A stretch of 55,302 nt of DNA from Tissierellia bacterium (lineage in GTDB: Bacteria > Bacillota > Clostridia > Tissierellales > Peptoniphilaceae), in assembly GCA_030537875.1 (NCBI GenBank), contig JAUNVC010000003.1, positions 1 through 55,302 on the forward strand, given 5' to 3'. The translations under genes and the position numbers were made by a program. Positions 17,473 through 26,602 of the stretch are shown piece after piece. Position 1 is the first letter of the stretch, and each line of letters opens with the position of its first letter. Below the pieces are notes generated by a model. It saw only the letters and a list, made by a program, of their open reading frames with translations. It was not told the DNA's origin and did no database searches.

Positions 17473-18726
17473 CTATCCCTCTCTTACCACATGGGCACCA
17501 AGGCCCTCTAATTTTTCAATCAAATTTTCGTATCCTCGTTCAATATGATAAATATCTTCTATTTCCGTTTTTCCATCCACTGTTAAGGCCGCTATGACTA
17601 GGGCTGCCCCACAGCGTAAATCTGTGGCGCGCACCTTTCCTCCACGCAATTTATGGACACCTTGTACAATGGCATTTTTACCATCAATTCGTATGTTGGC
17701 TCCCATGCGATTGAGCTCATCGACGTGCATAAAACGATTTTCAAAGACCGTTTCAATGATAACCGATGTGCCCTTGGCAAGCGTTGCTAGTGCCATGAAT
17801 TGAGCCTGCATATCGGTGGGCATCCCTGGATAGGGTAAGGTCTTAATATCAAAGCTCTCAATGGTTCCGTTGGAAATCACATTGATGGTGTCACCATTTT
17901 CATAAATTTCCACGCCCGCTTCTTTGAGCTTAGCTATGACGGGGCGCATATGACTGGTGATGACATTTTCTATGTTGATATTTCCTCCCGTGGCTGCCAC
18001 AGCAACCATGTAAGTACCCGCCTCAATCCGATCGGGAATAATCTGATGTCGACATCCGTGGAGTTCTTTCACACCCTTAATCTTTATGGTCGATGTCCCC
18101 GCACCTCGGACCTGCGCTCCCATTTTATTGAGAAAATTGGAAAGGTCCACAATCTCCGGTTCCATGGCCGCATTATCAATGGTCGTTTCCCCATCTGCTA
18201 AGACGGCTGCCATCATAATATTCTCCGTTGCTCCCACCGAAGGAAAGTCTAAGTAAACGGTGGAGCCTTTGAGGTGATCTGTTTTGGCACATACCATTCC
18301 ATGTTCTGTGCGTACAGAGCATCCCAATGCACGAAATCCTTTTAAATGTAAGTCAATGGGTCTTGTTCCAATGGCACATCCACCGGGGAGAGAATTTTCC
18401 GTTCGTCCCATTCGACCAATCAATGGTCCCATGACACAAAAACTGGCTCTCATCTTACTCATAAGATCAGCGCCTGTGGTGGTGTTGGTGATTTCCGATG
18501 CATCAAAGATATAGGTGTTGGGCTCGGGATGTTCTATTTTTACACCCAAACCACGCAACACTTCCGTCAGAAGGGTTACGTCTTTTAATTCGGGAACATC
18601 TTCCAGAGTGATTTTATCCTTGGTTAATATGGTGGCACACATAATGGGCAATGCCGCATTTTTTGCCCCACTGATACGGACACTTCCCTCAAGAGGACCT
18701 GTTCCGTGAATCACAAACTTCTCCAT
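17473..18726 (-). CDS. murA: UDP-N-acetylglucosamine 1-carboxyvinyltransferase
   Basis: A 417-residue enzyme adding enolpyruvate from PEP to UDP-GlcNAc, the first committed peptidoglycan step and the fosfomycin target. The N-terminal GPLEGSVRISGAKNAALPIM has the catalytic lysine and asparagine. The loop PGGCAIGTRPIDLHLKG (about 113-129) holds the reactive cysteine, so fosfomycin binding is expected. PTDMQAQFMAL (about 301) and ENRFMHVDELNRMGA (about 326) are also present. It is followed closely by mbl. Confidence 0.97.
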   Translation of the reverse strand: MEKFVIHGTGPLEGSVRISGAKNAALPIMCATILTKDKITLEDVPELKDVTLLTEVLRGLGVKIEHPEPNTYIFDASEITNTTTGADLMSKMRASFCVMGPLIGRMGRTENSLPGGCAIGTRPIDLHLKGFRALGCSVRTEHGMVCAKTDHLKGSTVYLDFPSVGATENIMMAAVLADGETTIDNAAMEPEIVDLSNFLNKMGAQVRGAGTSTIKIKGVKELHGCRHQIIPDRIEAGTYMVAVAATGGNINIENVITSHMRPVIAKLKEAGVEIYENGDTINVISNGTIESFDIKTLPYPGMPTDMQAQFMALATLAKGTSVIIETVFENRFMHVDELNRMGANIRIDGKNAIVQGVHKLRGGKVRATDLRCGAALVIAALTVDGKTEIEDIYHIERGYENLIEKLEGLGAHVVREG

Positions 18727-18755
18727 CGTTTCATCCTTTTCTACTATTCTTTATG

Positions 18756-18784
18756 ATTTTATCATAAACGAGCCAGTTATACAA
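18756..18784 (-). promoter_or_regulatory. murA-mbl promoter
   Basis: Minus-strand TTGTAT (18784-18779) and TAAAAT (18761-18756) with a 17-base spacer, about 30 bases before the murA start. The -10 lies in a perfect AT inverted repeat (TTTATGAT-N3-ATCATAAA, 18750-18769). Confidence 0.55.
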
Positions 18785-18794
18785 GATAAGGGGT

Positions 18795-20627
18795 TTAATA
18801 TCCAAAAAACTTTCCTAGGATCCGTTCCAAATCCGTCATTTGGTTTGCCTCTTCTATGGTTGCCATAAGATCGGGAACATGGTCTGTGATGATGCCATCC
18901 ACCTTAGACTCTACAAAAAGAACCATCGAATCTTTGGTATTGACAGTCCAAACAATGGCTTTTTTTCCCGCCTTTTGAATTTGTCTTACCTTCTTGGGGG
19001 TGGCTTCTTGTTCTTCCATAATGAGATAGTCCCCCTTCATTGATGGGATATCTCCAATGGCGAAAAAGTACAAATAGCCTGTGGACAATTGGGGATGGGT
19101 TTCCACAATATATTCTATGAGAGTATAATCCAAGGATAAGAGAACGGTTTCTTTCTCCATCTTTCTTTCTTTGATCATGGCCACCACATCATCTACCATT
19201 TGGGCATCGGCTGTTTTTCCCTTGAGTTCCACAAAAAGACCGATCTTCCCTTTGGCAAAGTCTAGGAAGTCTTCCAAGGTAGCCACCGGTTGGGAAGGTC
19301 GACTGGAATCAAAGGCATCTTTCACAGCAAGAGTCCCAATTTCCTCCATGGTCATCTCAGAGGATGACTTGGCAACTCCGGTGACGCGTTTAAAATCTGG
19401 ATCGTGGTTGATGACATACTGACCATCCTTGGTTCGTTGCACATCAATTTCACTCCACTGGGCACCTGCCTCATAGGCCTTTTTCAGTCCCAATAAACTA
19501 TTTTCAGCCGCCAAATCTCCACCGGCGCGATGGGCAACAATCATCTTTCCCCCAGAGGGGCAAAAAAATGATTCAAAGGAAAAACTGCCTAGAATCCCTA
19601 TGGATACATTGATCAACAAAATGGTGAGGAGAAGCCCTCCGAGGTAGTATTTGGCACTTGTCTTTTGTTTTGTTTCTTTTGAAGCTTCCCTCGTTTCATT
19701 TCTCAGAGGTGCTTCTTTATTCTCGCGCTCACTTGTCTCCATTCCCTCATTGTAGGCGTAAAATAGTCTTGTCACTCTTGTAACGAGTATGGGGATGACA
19801 AGAAGCGCCACCAAAGCTGCCAACTCCACCAACAACAAGAGATTAGAGATATACCAGAAGCGACGAAGCCATGGACCAAAATGGAAGAAAGTCGCTGGAA
19901 CCATGATGAGATAAATGAGTCCAATGAATACAATTGCAATGGCCCCAACCCGTAGCATTCCACCAATCAGAACCTTTTTTATAAAGTCTCTTTTGTGCTT
20001 TCGGATCACGAGCGAAGAGGCCTTCATGGCATCCTTTGCTCCCATGTCTTGCAACAACATGAAATGAAAGGTAAAAATAAAGCGTATCGTCATCACCAGT
20101 AAAGTGAGCAACAATGCCACATAGAGAATGGAAAAAATGGGATTGCTCCATATGACGGCTGTAATAAAATTGGGGATTTGGAAATGTTTCATGGGCCCTA
20201 CTGTAAGCCCCACAGAGACCAATGGAACCACAAAGGCAACATAGAGAAGAATCCATATGCTAGTAGGCCGAAGAAACTTTTTCATAGAAGAAAGAGCGGT
20301 CCAAATCATGGAGCCAAGCCCCATCCTTTTCTCTCCCTCATGGAGTCTTGCCGAAAGAAGAATAAATGCGTTGATATCCAAAGCCACCAAAAGAACAAGT
20401 AACATAAGAGCTGCCACCAACATCCCCAATCCTTTGAAACTCAATATAAATTGGATATAATCTCCACTGGAGATAACCGTCCTTCCCGAACTTTTAATGA
20501 GCATATCGATGATCCATTTGAATAGGGGAAACACGATGAGGGCAAATATTCCCTTGGTTAAGAGCTGATACTTGATATACATCCACGCCGTGGCATAGAT
20601 GCTATGTTTTTCTTTCGTATGGTTCAT
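18795..20627 (-). CDS. Glycerophosphodiester phosphodiesterase with N-terminal membrane domain
   Basis: A 610-residue two-part protein. The first about 330 residues hold six to eight membrane helices of the glycerophosphodiesterase membrane-domain type. After a charged linker and another helix (about 345-370) the C-terminal 240 residues form the catalytic domain: IVAHRAGGDLAAENS (the HR and EN metal/catalytic residues), EIDVQRTKDGQYVINHDP and LFVELKG. It would cut glycerophosphodiesters or lipid-linked glycerophosphate outside the membrane. I chose ATG 20627, which has AGAGGAAG upstream; the frame is open to 20708 but without a ribosome site. It is transcribed alone. Confidence 0.85.
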   Translation of the reverse strand: MNHTKEKHSIYATAWMYIKYQLLTKGIFALIVFPLFKWIIDMLIKSSGRTVISSGDYIQFILSFKGLGMLVAALMLLVLLVALDINAFILLSARLHEGEKRMGLGSMIWTALSSMKKFLRPTSIWILLYVAFVVPLVSVGLTVGPMKHFQIPNFITAVIWSNPIFSILYVALLLTLLVMTIRFIFTFHFMLLQDMGAKDAMKASSLVIRKHKRDFIKKVLIGGMLRVGAIAIVFIGLIYLIMVPATFFHFGPWLRRFWYISNLLLLVELAALVALLVIPILVTRVTRLFYAYNEGMETSERENKEAPLRNETREASKETKQKTSAKYYLGGLLLTILLINVSIGILGSFSFESFFCPSGGKMIVAHRAGGDLAAENSLLGLKKAYEAGAQWSEIDVQRTKDGQYVINHDPDFKRVTGVAKSSSEMTMEEIGTLAVKDAFDSSRPSQPVATLEDFLDFAKGKIGLFVELKGKTADAQMVDDVVAMIKERKMEKETVLLSLDYTLIEYIVETHPQLSTGYLYFFAIGDIPSMKGDYLIMEEQEATPKKVRQIQKAGKKAIVWTVNTKDSMVLFVESKVDGIITDHVPDLMATIEEANQMTDLERILGKFFGY

Positions 20628-20710
20628 ATACTTCCTCTTTCTTAAATCTTTATAAATTTTTATACCTTTTTTATCATACCACAAAATCCTATTCTTGTAT
20701 CTAACCATAC

Positions 20711-20739
20711 AAAAATCCCCATGGAACCATGGGGATTTT
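20711..20739 (-). terminator. Terminator of the murB-aro-M42 operon
   Basis: AAAATCCCCATGG-AA-CCATGGGGATTTT, a 13-bp perfect stem flanked by A and T tracts, just downstream of the M42 peptidase stop on the minus strand. Confidence 0.9.
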
Positions 20740-20761
20740 CATCCATAAAATAGTACAAAGC

Positions 20762-21799
20762 TTATTCACTTAGTACATAGGCAAGCGCCAAGTCTGTTGT
20801 CGCTTTTACACCCTCTTTGTGGGTTCTTTCCCAGGAGTGACTGGCATCTACACCGGGACCGATGAGACCTGCCCGTACATCCCATCCCGCTCTTTGGGCA
20901 GCCGAGGCGTCGGAACCATAGAAGGGATAAATGTCAATTACATAGGGAATCTGGTGCTCTTTGCAAAGTTTAATAAATTTTCTTTTTAAATCAATATCAT
21001 AGGGTCCTGTACTGTCTTTGGCACAAATGGTCACCTTGTGTTCGTCAGAGGTCTGTCCAACTCCCGGTGCACTCATGTCAATGGCAATAAATTCGCTGAC
21101 CTCTTGGGGAATGGCAGCACTGGATCCATGTCCCACTTCTTCATAGTTGGAAATGAAAAGATAGGTGGTGCGAGGTGGAACGATGGAATTTTCTTTCAAA
21201 TACTTGGCAATTCCAATCAATGTAATAATACAGGCCTTGTCATCCAAGTGACGGCTTTTGATGTATCCTGATTCGGTCACTTTGGTGGCAGGGTCATAAT
21301 AAATAAAGTCTCCAACTTGGATTCCTAGTTTTTCTGCATCTTCTTTGCAAGAAACTCTTTCATCCAAACGAATCTCTAGGGTATGTTCATTTCTTTCGGT
21401 ACTTTGGGTCTTGGGTCCATTGACATGGCAAGATGCCACCGTCGTTAAAATGGTTCCTGAAATTCTTTTTCCATCTTCTGTGGCCACCCAAACTTCCAAA
21501 CCTTCCACCGTATTCCAACTATAACTACCAAGCATGGACATCTTCAACCGACCATTGGGCTTGATTTCTTTCACCATGGCACCCAAAGTGTCCACGTGGG
21601 CGGATAGCAAAACGGCATCTTCCGTATTTTTGCCTTCAATCTTGCAAATCAATGCCCCTTTGTTGGTGAGCTTTACAGGATAATATTTTTCCAATTCTTC
21701 TTTAACTAGGGAAATTGCTTCTTTTGTATCTCCTGTGGGAGAGGGAGTGGTTAAGAGTTTTACGCCATACTCTACCAAATACTCTAAATCATACTTCAT
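20762..21799 (-). CDS. M42 family metal-dependent aminopeptidase
   Basis: A 345-residue cytoplasmic peptidase of the M42 (glutamyl aminopeptidase/FrvX/YsdC) family. Metal ligands and catalytic residues are visible: SAHVDTLG (about 67-74), SRHLDDKACIITLIG (about 178), SNYEEVGHGSSAAIP (about 212-226, the EE pair), AIDMSAPG (about 237) and GVDASHSWERTH (about 317-328), which has the final histidine ligand. M42 enzymes form tetrahedral dodecamers that trim peptides. It is the last gene of the aro operon, 31 bases after aroQ; no pathway link to chorismate is known. Confidence 0.92.
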   Translation of the reverse strand: MKYDLEYLVEYGVKLLTTPSPTGDTKEAISLVKEELEKYYPVKLTNKGALICKIEGKNTEDAVLLSAHVDTLGAMVKEIKPNGRLKMSMLGSYSWNTVEGLEVWVATEDGKRISGTILTTVASCHVNGPKTQSTERNEHTLEIRLDERVSCKEDAEKLGIQVGDFIYYDPATKVTESGYIKSRHLDDKACIITLIGIAKYLKENSIVPPRTTYLFISNYEEVGHGSSAAIPQEVSEFIAIDMSAPGVGQTSDEHKVTICAKDSTGPYDIDLKRKFIKLCKEHQIPYVIDIYPFYGSDASAAQRAGWDVRAGLIGPGVDASHSWERTHKEGVKATTDLALAYVLSE

Positions 21800-21830
21800 A
21801 ACTGCCTCCTTAAAATTTCATTCTATTCCA

Positions 21831-22283
21831 TTATACATGAATTCCTGTTTTTCGCAAGTAAATCTCCACCAAGTATTCCATGGCCATGGCATACACCCTT
21901 GGTCCAGCGCCTGCAATGACCACATCTACATTCTTTGCTGTGACCATATTCTGTCTTTCCTGTTCCCGTGCAAAGACATTGGATATATGGACTTCCACCT
22001 TGGGAACCGATAGGGCTGAGAGTGCATCAGACAAGGCCAAACTGTAATGAGATAAGGCCCCGGGGTTGATGATGAGTCCATCAAAATCTCTTTGATAGAG
22101 ACGCTCAATCAGTGCGCCCTCATAATCCGAACTGATCAGTTCCAATTCTCCATCGGAAATTTGAGACCGCATGAGTTCTCTTAATTCTCCTTCCAGTTCT
22201 TCCATGGTTTTTGTTCCGTATATATGGGGCTCACGACTTCCAAGATATTTTAAGTTGGGTCCATTTAAGATGAGAAGTTTCAT
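21831..22283 (-). CDS. aroQ: 3-dehydroquinate dehydratase, type II
   Basis: A 150-residue enzyme making 3-dehydroshikimate from 3-dehydroquinate. It belongs to the small dodecameric type II. The N-terminal LNGPNLKYLGSREPHIYG holds the Asn, Arg and the catalytic loop Tyr. NPGALSHYSLALSDAL (about 75) and VEVHISNVFARE (about 97) keep the catalytic His and the anchoring Ser and Arg. The usual SNHEGELID is changed to SSDYEGALIE, so the family His in that motif is Tyr here. The start overlaps the aroK stop by ATGA. Confidence 0.9.
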   Translation of the reverse strand: MKLLILNGPNLKYLGSREPHIYGTKTMEELEGELRELMRSQISDGELELISSDYEGALIERLYQRDFDGLIINPGALSHYSLALSDALSALSVPKVEVHISNVFAREQERQNMVTAKNVDVVIAGAGPRVYAMAMEYLVEIYLRKTGIHV

Positions 22284-22789
22284 AGTCCTATCTCCTTCCG
22301 TTTAAGTTCTTCTTTTAGATACCTTGCCATCTGAAATATGGTCCGATCCATGGCAACTTCCATATGACAAAAGTCCCTGTAGAGAGGAAGTCTCCTCTGG
22401 TATAATTCTTCCAATGCCTGTTCCCTTCCCTCTTTCAAAAGGGGCCGACGAGAATAGTTGATGAGGCTTTTGATTTCGTCCAATTCTCGATGAATAAAAA
22501 CTACGAAACCACCCTTGTGAAGAATCTCTCGATTTTTTCTTCGTTCCACAACACCACCACCGGTAGCAATAATCTTCTTATCGTACAGGGACATGATTCT
22601 CTTGAGAGTTTTGGTTTCTTCTTGACGAAACCGTTCCTCTGAAATGGAAAACAGATCTGCAATCCGTCGTCCCGTCCATCGAACGACCATTTCATCGGTG
22701 TCCATCATCTCCCATCCCATTTCTCTTTGCAATTCTTTTGCCAGAGTGGTCTTCCCACATCCCGGCATCCCAATGAGTACAAGGTTCAT
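22280..22789 (-). CDS. aroK: Shikimate kinase
   Basis: A 169-residue P-loop kinase that makes shikimate 3-phosphate. The Walker A is GMPGCGKTTLA (8-18), the shikimate-binding Asp is in MDTDEMVVRWTGRRIADLF (about 34-52), the Arg of FRQEE follows, and ATGGGVV (about 76-82) carries the substrate-binding glycines. The adenine lid RRPLLKEGRE is near 113. The length is usual. Both ends overlap neighbours by ATGA (aroC upstream, aroQ downstream). Confidence 0.93.
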   Translation of the reverse strand: MNLVLIGMPGCGKTTLAKELQREMGWEMMDTDEMVVRWTGRRIADLFSISEERFRQEETKTLKRIMSLYDKKIIATGGGVVERRKNREILHKGGFVVFIHRELDEIKSLINYSRRPLLKEGREQALEELYQRRLPLYRDFCHMEVAMDRTIFQMARYLKEELKRKEIGL

Positions 22790-23727
22790 AGAAGGGACTC
22801 CTGTAGCATCTCATCCAACACCACAATGGCCATGCAAGATTCTAAAACTGGACGAACTCTTTCTGCTATGGAACTGTCGTGTCGTCCTCTAACGGATAAG
22901 GTAACAGGTTCCAATTCTCTATTGAGGGTGGGAACTGGTGTGCTTTGGGTGGCAATGGGCTTTAGATAAATATGGACCACCACATCTTCGCCGTTGGTAA
23001 TCCCACCTTGAATTCCACCATCATGGTTATTTTCTGTGCCCACCCCTTCTCCCCTTGGGACATAGGGATCCAACGCTTCTATTCCCGTCATCTCATAGGT
23101 TTTCATAATATTTCCAAAAACCACTCCTTTGACGGAGGGCACGCTAAAATACAGATGGGATAATTGACTTTCTAGGGAATCAAAGAAGGGACGACCCAAT
23201 CCGGCTGGGATGTTTTTCCCTCGGACTTCTATCTGGGCGCCACAATGGTTCTTGCCAAAGAGAATGGTGGAGGAAATCATGATGCCCTTTTTCTCAAGAA
23301 GATCCATGGCCATGGCACCTGCCACAACCAAGGTTGCCGTCATCCGTCCCGAAGCAATCCCTCCCCCGGTTTTCCATGCCCCCTTGCCATATTTAACATG
23401 GGCTGTATAATCTCCGTGTCCTGGTCGAAAGGCCCTCTCTATTGTTTGGTATTCTTCTTTTTTCACTTGATTGTTTTCCAAGGCGATCACCAAGGGAGAG
23501 GGGGTTGTCTTCCCATCTTGCAGTCCTGAGAGAAGGAGAAGCTGATCCGGTTCTTGACGGGAAGTTTCTTTTGATGTATGGGGTCTACGTCGTCTCAGTT
23601 CTTCTTCCATTCGATGCAAGGGAACCTCCCATCCCAAAGGCAATCCCTCCATTGCAATTCCCACCGTTACGTCATGGGACGCGCCAAAAATGGTGATTTT
23701 AAATTGTTTACCGAATTGAAATGCCAT
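22786..23727 (-). CDS. aroC: Chorismate synthase, short divergent form
   Basis: A 313-residue enzyme converting EPSP to chorismate with reduced FMN. I chose ATG 23727 (AAGGAG upstream). The family blocks are present in a changed form: FGASHDVTVGIAMEGLPLGW in place of GESHG-x-x-GxxxxGxPxG, RRRPHTSKETSRQEPD, ERAFRPGHGDYTAHVKYG with the catalytic His, GGGIASGRMTAT, and the C-terminal RGRHDSSIAERVRPVLES with the second His. Most family members are 350-390 residues, so this one is clearly short, mainly in the middle. It overlaps aroA by 20 bases and aroK by 4. Confidence 0.85.
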   Translation of the reverse strand: MAFQFGKQFKITIFGASHDVTVGIAMEGLPLGWEVPLHRMEEELRRRRPHTSKETSRQEPDQLLLLSGLQDGKTTPSPLVIALENNQVKKEEYQTIERAFRPGHGDYTAHVKYGKGAWKTGGGIASGRMTATLVVAGAMAMDLLEKKGIMISSTILFGKNHCGAQIEVRGKNIPAGLGRPFFDSLESQLSHLYFSVPSVKGVVFGNIMKTYEMTGIEALDPYVPRGEGVGTENNHDGGIQGGITNGEDVVVHIYLKPIATQSTPVPTLNRELEPVTLSVRGRHDSSIAERVRPVLESCMAIVVLDEMLQESLL

Positions 23728-24907
23728 GATTTCTCCTTTGTAAAATATCATAGAGCTCTCGATGGGACTTTTTTAATGAGGAAACTCCGGTCAATATGAC
23801 GGGCTTTCCATGATTTTGTGCCAACAACAAACTACCGTGAACCATTCTGTGATCGGTGAGATGGAGTTGTATGGGTTTGGGTCTAGCAATCCGCCCTCCT
23901 GTGACCACAAGACTATCTTCATATATGGATACTCCTCTGCCAAAGGCCCGCAACACCCGTCCAATTTCTTCCAGACGATTGCTTTCTTTATAGATTAGAT
24001 TTTCTATGCCCGTCAAACGGACTCGTTTTCCAATAGATGCAAAATAACAAGCCATCACCGGTGCCAAGTCAATCGTATCTCGGAGATTGTACTGATCCTT
24101 TTCTTCCTCAATCCACTGTCGAAAGATGCCATCTTTTTGTTCTCCATACTCTCCCTCTGGCAAAGGTTCTTTCACGCCACCCATCTTGGCAAGGGCCTCA
24201 TAAAAAGCACGATTGGAAGCATCTTCCGGTAGGACATATTCCATGGTTTGTTTCATTTCTTTCACATGGGTTTTCTGGTTTCCATACTCCACTCCAAAGG
24301 CTTTCATCACGTCCAAGGTGATGGCAATATACTGGCGACTGGCATCGGGGCTAAAGGTTAAGGAAAAGCCTTCCCAATCGCCTCGGGGGATGGATGCCAT
24401 GAGCATGGCAGAGATATATTGGCTGGTCAACCTACCGGGAACATGATACATGGATTGTCGCAAAGGACCCCCTATGAGGAGATGATCCTCCCTTTTTTCC
24501 CAGAGTAAGCCTTCCTTTTGAAAAAGCTCCTCATAATATTGAAGAGGACGTTGCAATAGGGTTGGTGTTCCCGAGAAAGTGATTCCCTCTTTTTGTGCCA
24601 AAATAGGAATGAGAAAACGCAAAGTCGATCCACTTTCTCCCACCCATATCCGTCTATGCCTTCCTTCCAAGATTCTATGTTTCGGATCTAAAACAAGGGC
24701 ATCTCCTTTTCTCTCATAGGAAGAATAGAGGGCTTGTAATGTCACCTCGGTGTCATCGCACAGGGTGAAATTTCGTAGAATGGTCCTTCTTCCTGTCAAA
24801 TAACTCAAGAGGATGGCCCGATGGGCGTATGATTTAGAACATACGGGTACATAGGGAATGTTTATTGGTCCTTGAAGTATCCATCGATCAATGTTTGAAA
24901 TAGCCAC
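23708..24907 (-). CDS. aroA: 3-phosphoshikimate 1-carboxyvinyltransferase (EPSP synthase), divergent
   Basis: A 399-residue enzyme that joins PEP to shikimate 3-phosphate. It starts at GTG 24907, inside the end of aroB. Motifs: SKSYAHRAILLS (24-35; KS-x-x-x-R), GESGSTLRFLIPIL (about 90; the G-x-S-G/T-T-L-R site), GRLTSQYISAMLMA (about 158), TIDLAPVMACYFAS (about 289), IYKESNRLEEIGRVL (about 318) and TDHRMVHGSLLLA (about 360). The pattern is that of a remote class II-like EPSP synthase; DHRMVHG replaces the usual DHRIAM. Overlap with aroB is 46 bases. Confidence 0.87.
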   Translation of the reverse strand: MAISNIDRWILQGPINIPYVPVCSKSYAHRAILLSYLTGRRTILRNFTLCDDTEVTLQALYSSYERKGDALVLDPKHRILEGRHRRIWVGESGSTLRFLIPILAQKEGITFSGTPTLLQRPLQYYEELFQKEGLLWEKREDHLLIGGPLRQSMYHVPGRLTSQYISAMLMASIPRGDWEGFSLTFSPDASRQYIAITLDVMKAFGVEYGNQKTHVKEMKQTMEYVLPEDASNRAFYEALAKMGGVKEPLPEGEYGEQKDGIFRQWIEEEKDQYNLRDTIDLAPVMACYFASIGKRVRLTGIENLIYKESNRLEEIGRVLRAFGRGVSIYEDSLVVTGGRIARPKPIQLHLTDHRMVHGSLLLAQNHGKPVILTGVSSLKKSHRELYDILQRRNHGISIR

Positions 24908-25890
24908 TGTGCATCTACCTTCTTCATCTCACCTCTTCCCATATCCACAATGTAGGGGAAGAGAAATTCTCCGCCTTCCATTTTTTTATCCTTGTATAGG
25001 GCTGCCTCCAGCCTTTCTCTCTCCAGTTTGATGGAACAACCTGTTTCTCCATATAACTGAAGAAAAATCTCACGAAAATCCCTTGCCACATTGGGTTGGG
25101 AAAAAGGAAGTTCACTCTCATAGACAAGACCCATCGCCACTGCTTTTCCATGACTTAGTTGATGATCACTGGCTTCCTCCAAGGCATGGCCCAATGTATG
25201 GCCCACATTTAAAAGAGTCCGGATTCCCTTTTCTTCAAAATCCCGTTCCACAATTTTTATTTTTTCCATGGAAGCACCAGGCACGGATAGCTTTCCCAAT
25301 GTTTGTCTGTGCTTTTGCCAATCTTCTTGGATGTAAAGTCTCATTTGATCCCAGAGCTTTCTTTGAAAGAGTGCTGCCACCTTCAAAGCCTCCACCAGAC
25401 CATCGGCAAAATCTGCATCATTTTGTGTTTCTAAAAACCGTACATCGGCCAGAATTTCCTTCGGATGTTTCAACATACCAATGCGGTTCTTAGCACCATG
25501 AAAATTGATTCCACATTTGCCACCAATGGAAGCATCCACCATGGCAAGTAGGGTCGTAGGAATGAAAACATGATCGATTCCTCGCATATATAAACCTGCC
25601 GCCAATCCTCCCACGTCGGTGAGAGTTCCTCCTCCCACCACGTAGAGAACACTCTTTCGATGAAGTCCTCTTCGGCCCATTTCTTCCAAGATCCATTCCA
25701 AGCGCGACATGGTTTTCGTATCTTCTCCAGCAGGAATAAAGACCGTATCTAAAGGAAATATCTCGGGATACAGGTCCTTCAATATTTCATCGGCTAATAC
25801 CATATATGCTCCTGATTTCGATCCTTTGATTTCGTGGGTATGGATGTAGTCCTGGGGGCATTGGATGGATTGTTCTTTAAATATGGTCAT
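24862..25890 (-). CDS. aroB: 3-dehydroquinate synthase
   Basis: A 342-residue NAD- and metal-dependent enzyme making 3-dehydroquinate from DAHP. Motifs: VGGGTLTDVGGLAAGLYMRGI (NAD-binding glycines, about 88), PTTLLAMVDASIGGKCGIN (about 116), GLVEALKVAALF (about 168) and NVGHTLGHALE (metal histidines, about 240). I chose ATG 25890 because the protein then starts with MTIFKEQ, directly before the conserved domain; the frame also offers 25920. It overlaps aroF by 14 bases. Confidence 0.93.
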   Translation of the reverse strand: MTIFKEQSIQCPQDYIHTHEIKGSKSGAYMVLADEILKDLYPEIFPLDTVFIPAGEDTKTMSRLEWILEEMGRRGLHRKSVLYVVGGGTLTDVGGLAAGLYMRGIDHVFIPTTLLAMVDASIGGKCGINFHGAKNRIGMLKHPKEILADVRFLETQNDADFADGLVEALKVAALFQRKLWDQMRLYIQEDWQKHRQTLGKLSVPGASMEKIKIVERDFEEKGIRTLLNVGHTLGHALEEASDHQLSHGKAVAMGLVYESELPFSQPNVARDFREIFLQLYGETGCSIKLERERLEAALYKDKKMEGGEFLFPYIVDMGRGEMKKVDAQWLFQTLIDGYFKDQ

Positions 25891-26602
25891 GAGGTACCTT
25901 CTCCCATTCCACTTCGTCAAGCAATGTGTCTAGAGTTGGTAAATCAATGGTTTGCTTGCTATCGGTCAATGCCCTATCTGGCTCCTCATGAACTTCCACC
26001 ATGACACCATCGGCTCCGGCGGCCAGTCCTGCCTTTGCGGCATCGACCACAAACTCTCTATGACCCATGGAGTGACTCGGATCTACCAAGACTTGATAGC
26101 CCGTTTTTTTCTTAAGATAAATAATGGCACCAATGTCCAACACATTTCTTGTGATGACATCAAAGGAACGAATGCCCCTTTCACAGAGAATCACTTGGCC
26201 ATTGCCACCCTTTTCAATATATTCGGCTGCCTTTAACCATTCATCCATGTAGGCGCAAAGTCCTCGCTTCAAAATAACCGGTTTGTCAACCTTTCCCAAT
26301 TCTTTCAGCAGGGAAAAATTATGCATATTCCGCGTGCCAACCTGGTAAACATCCACATGGTCATAGACCGGATCAATTTGTCTAGGATCGACCACTTCGG
26401 TCACGGTCTTTAAGCCCATCTCTCGTATTTTTTTCAGTGCTGGCAAAGCAACATATCCCAATCCTTGGAAGGTATTGGGATCGGTCCTTGGTTTAAAAAT
26501 TGCAGCACGGACATAGTCTATATTTCTTTTTTTTAATTGGTTTGCTAGTTTTAGAGCTTGTTCCTCACTTTCCATGGAACAAGAGCCCGCGATTATGATC
26601 AA
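25877..26602 (-). CDS. aroF: 3-deoxy-7-phosphoheptulonate (DAHP) synthase, type I-beta (unregulated core)
   Basis: A 241-residue enzyme joining PEP and erythrose 4-phosphate. It consists only of the catalytic barrel, without an N-terminal ferredoxin-like or chorismate mutase domain, so feedback control is not evident. Motifs: IIIAGSCSMES (usual GPCSVES), FKPRTDPNTFQGLG, VGTRNMHNFSLL, VILKRGL and CERGIRSFDVITRN, and VDPSHSMGHRE with metal ligands. I place the start at TTG 26602: GGAGG lies 7 bases upstream and the start overlaps the aroE stop as TTGA. A longer reading from 26632 would add ten residues with no ribosome site. Confidence 0.9.
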   Translation of the reverse strand: MIIIAGSCSMESEEQALKLANQLKKRNIDYVRAAIFKPRTDPNTFQGLGYVALPALKKIREMGLKTVTEVVDPRQIDPVYDHVDVYQVGTRNMHNFSLLKELGKVDKPVILKRGLCAYMDEWLKAAEYIEKGGNGQVILCERGIRSFDVITRNVLDIGAIIYLKKKTGYQVLVDPSHSMGHREFVVDAAKAGLAAGADGVMVEVHEEPDRALTDSKQTIDLPTLDTLLDEVEWEKVPHDHI

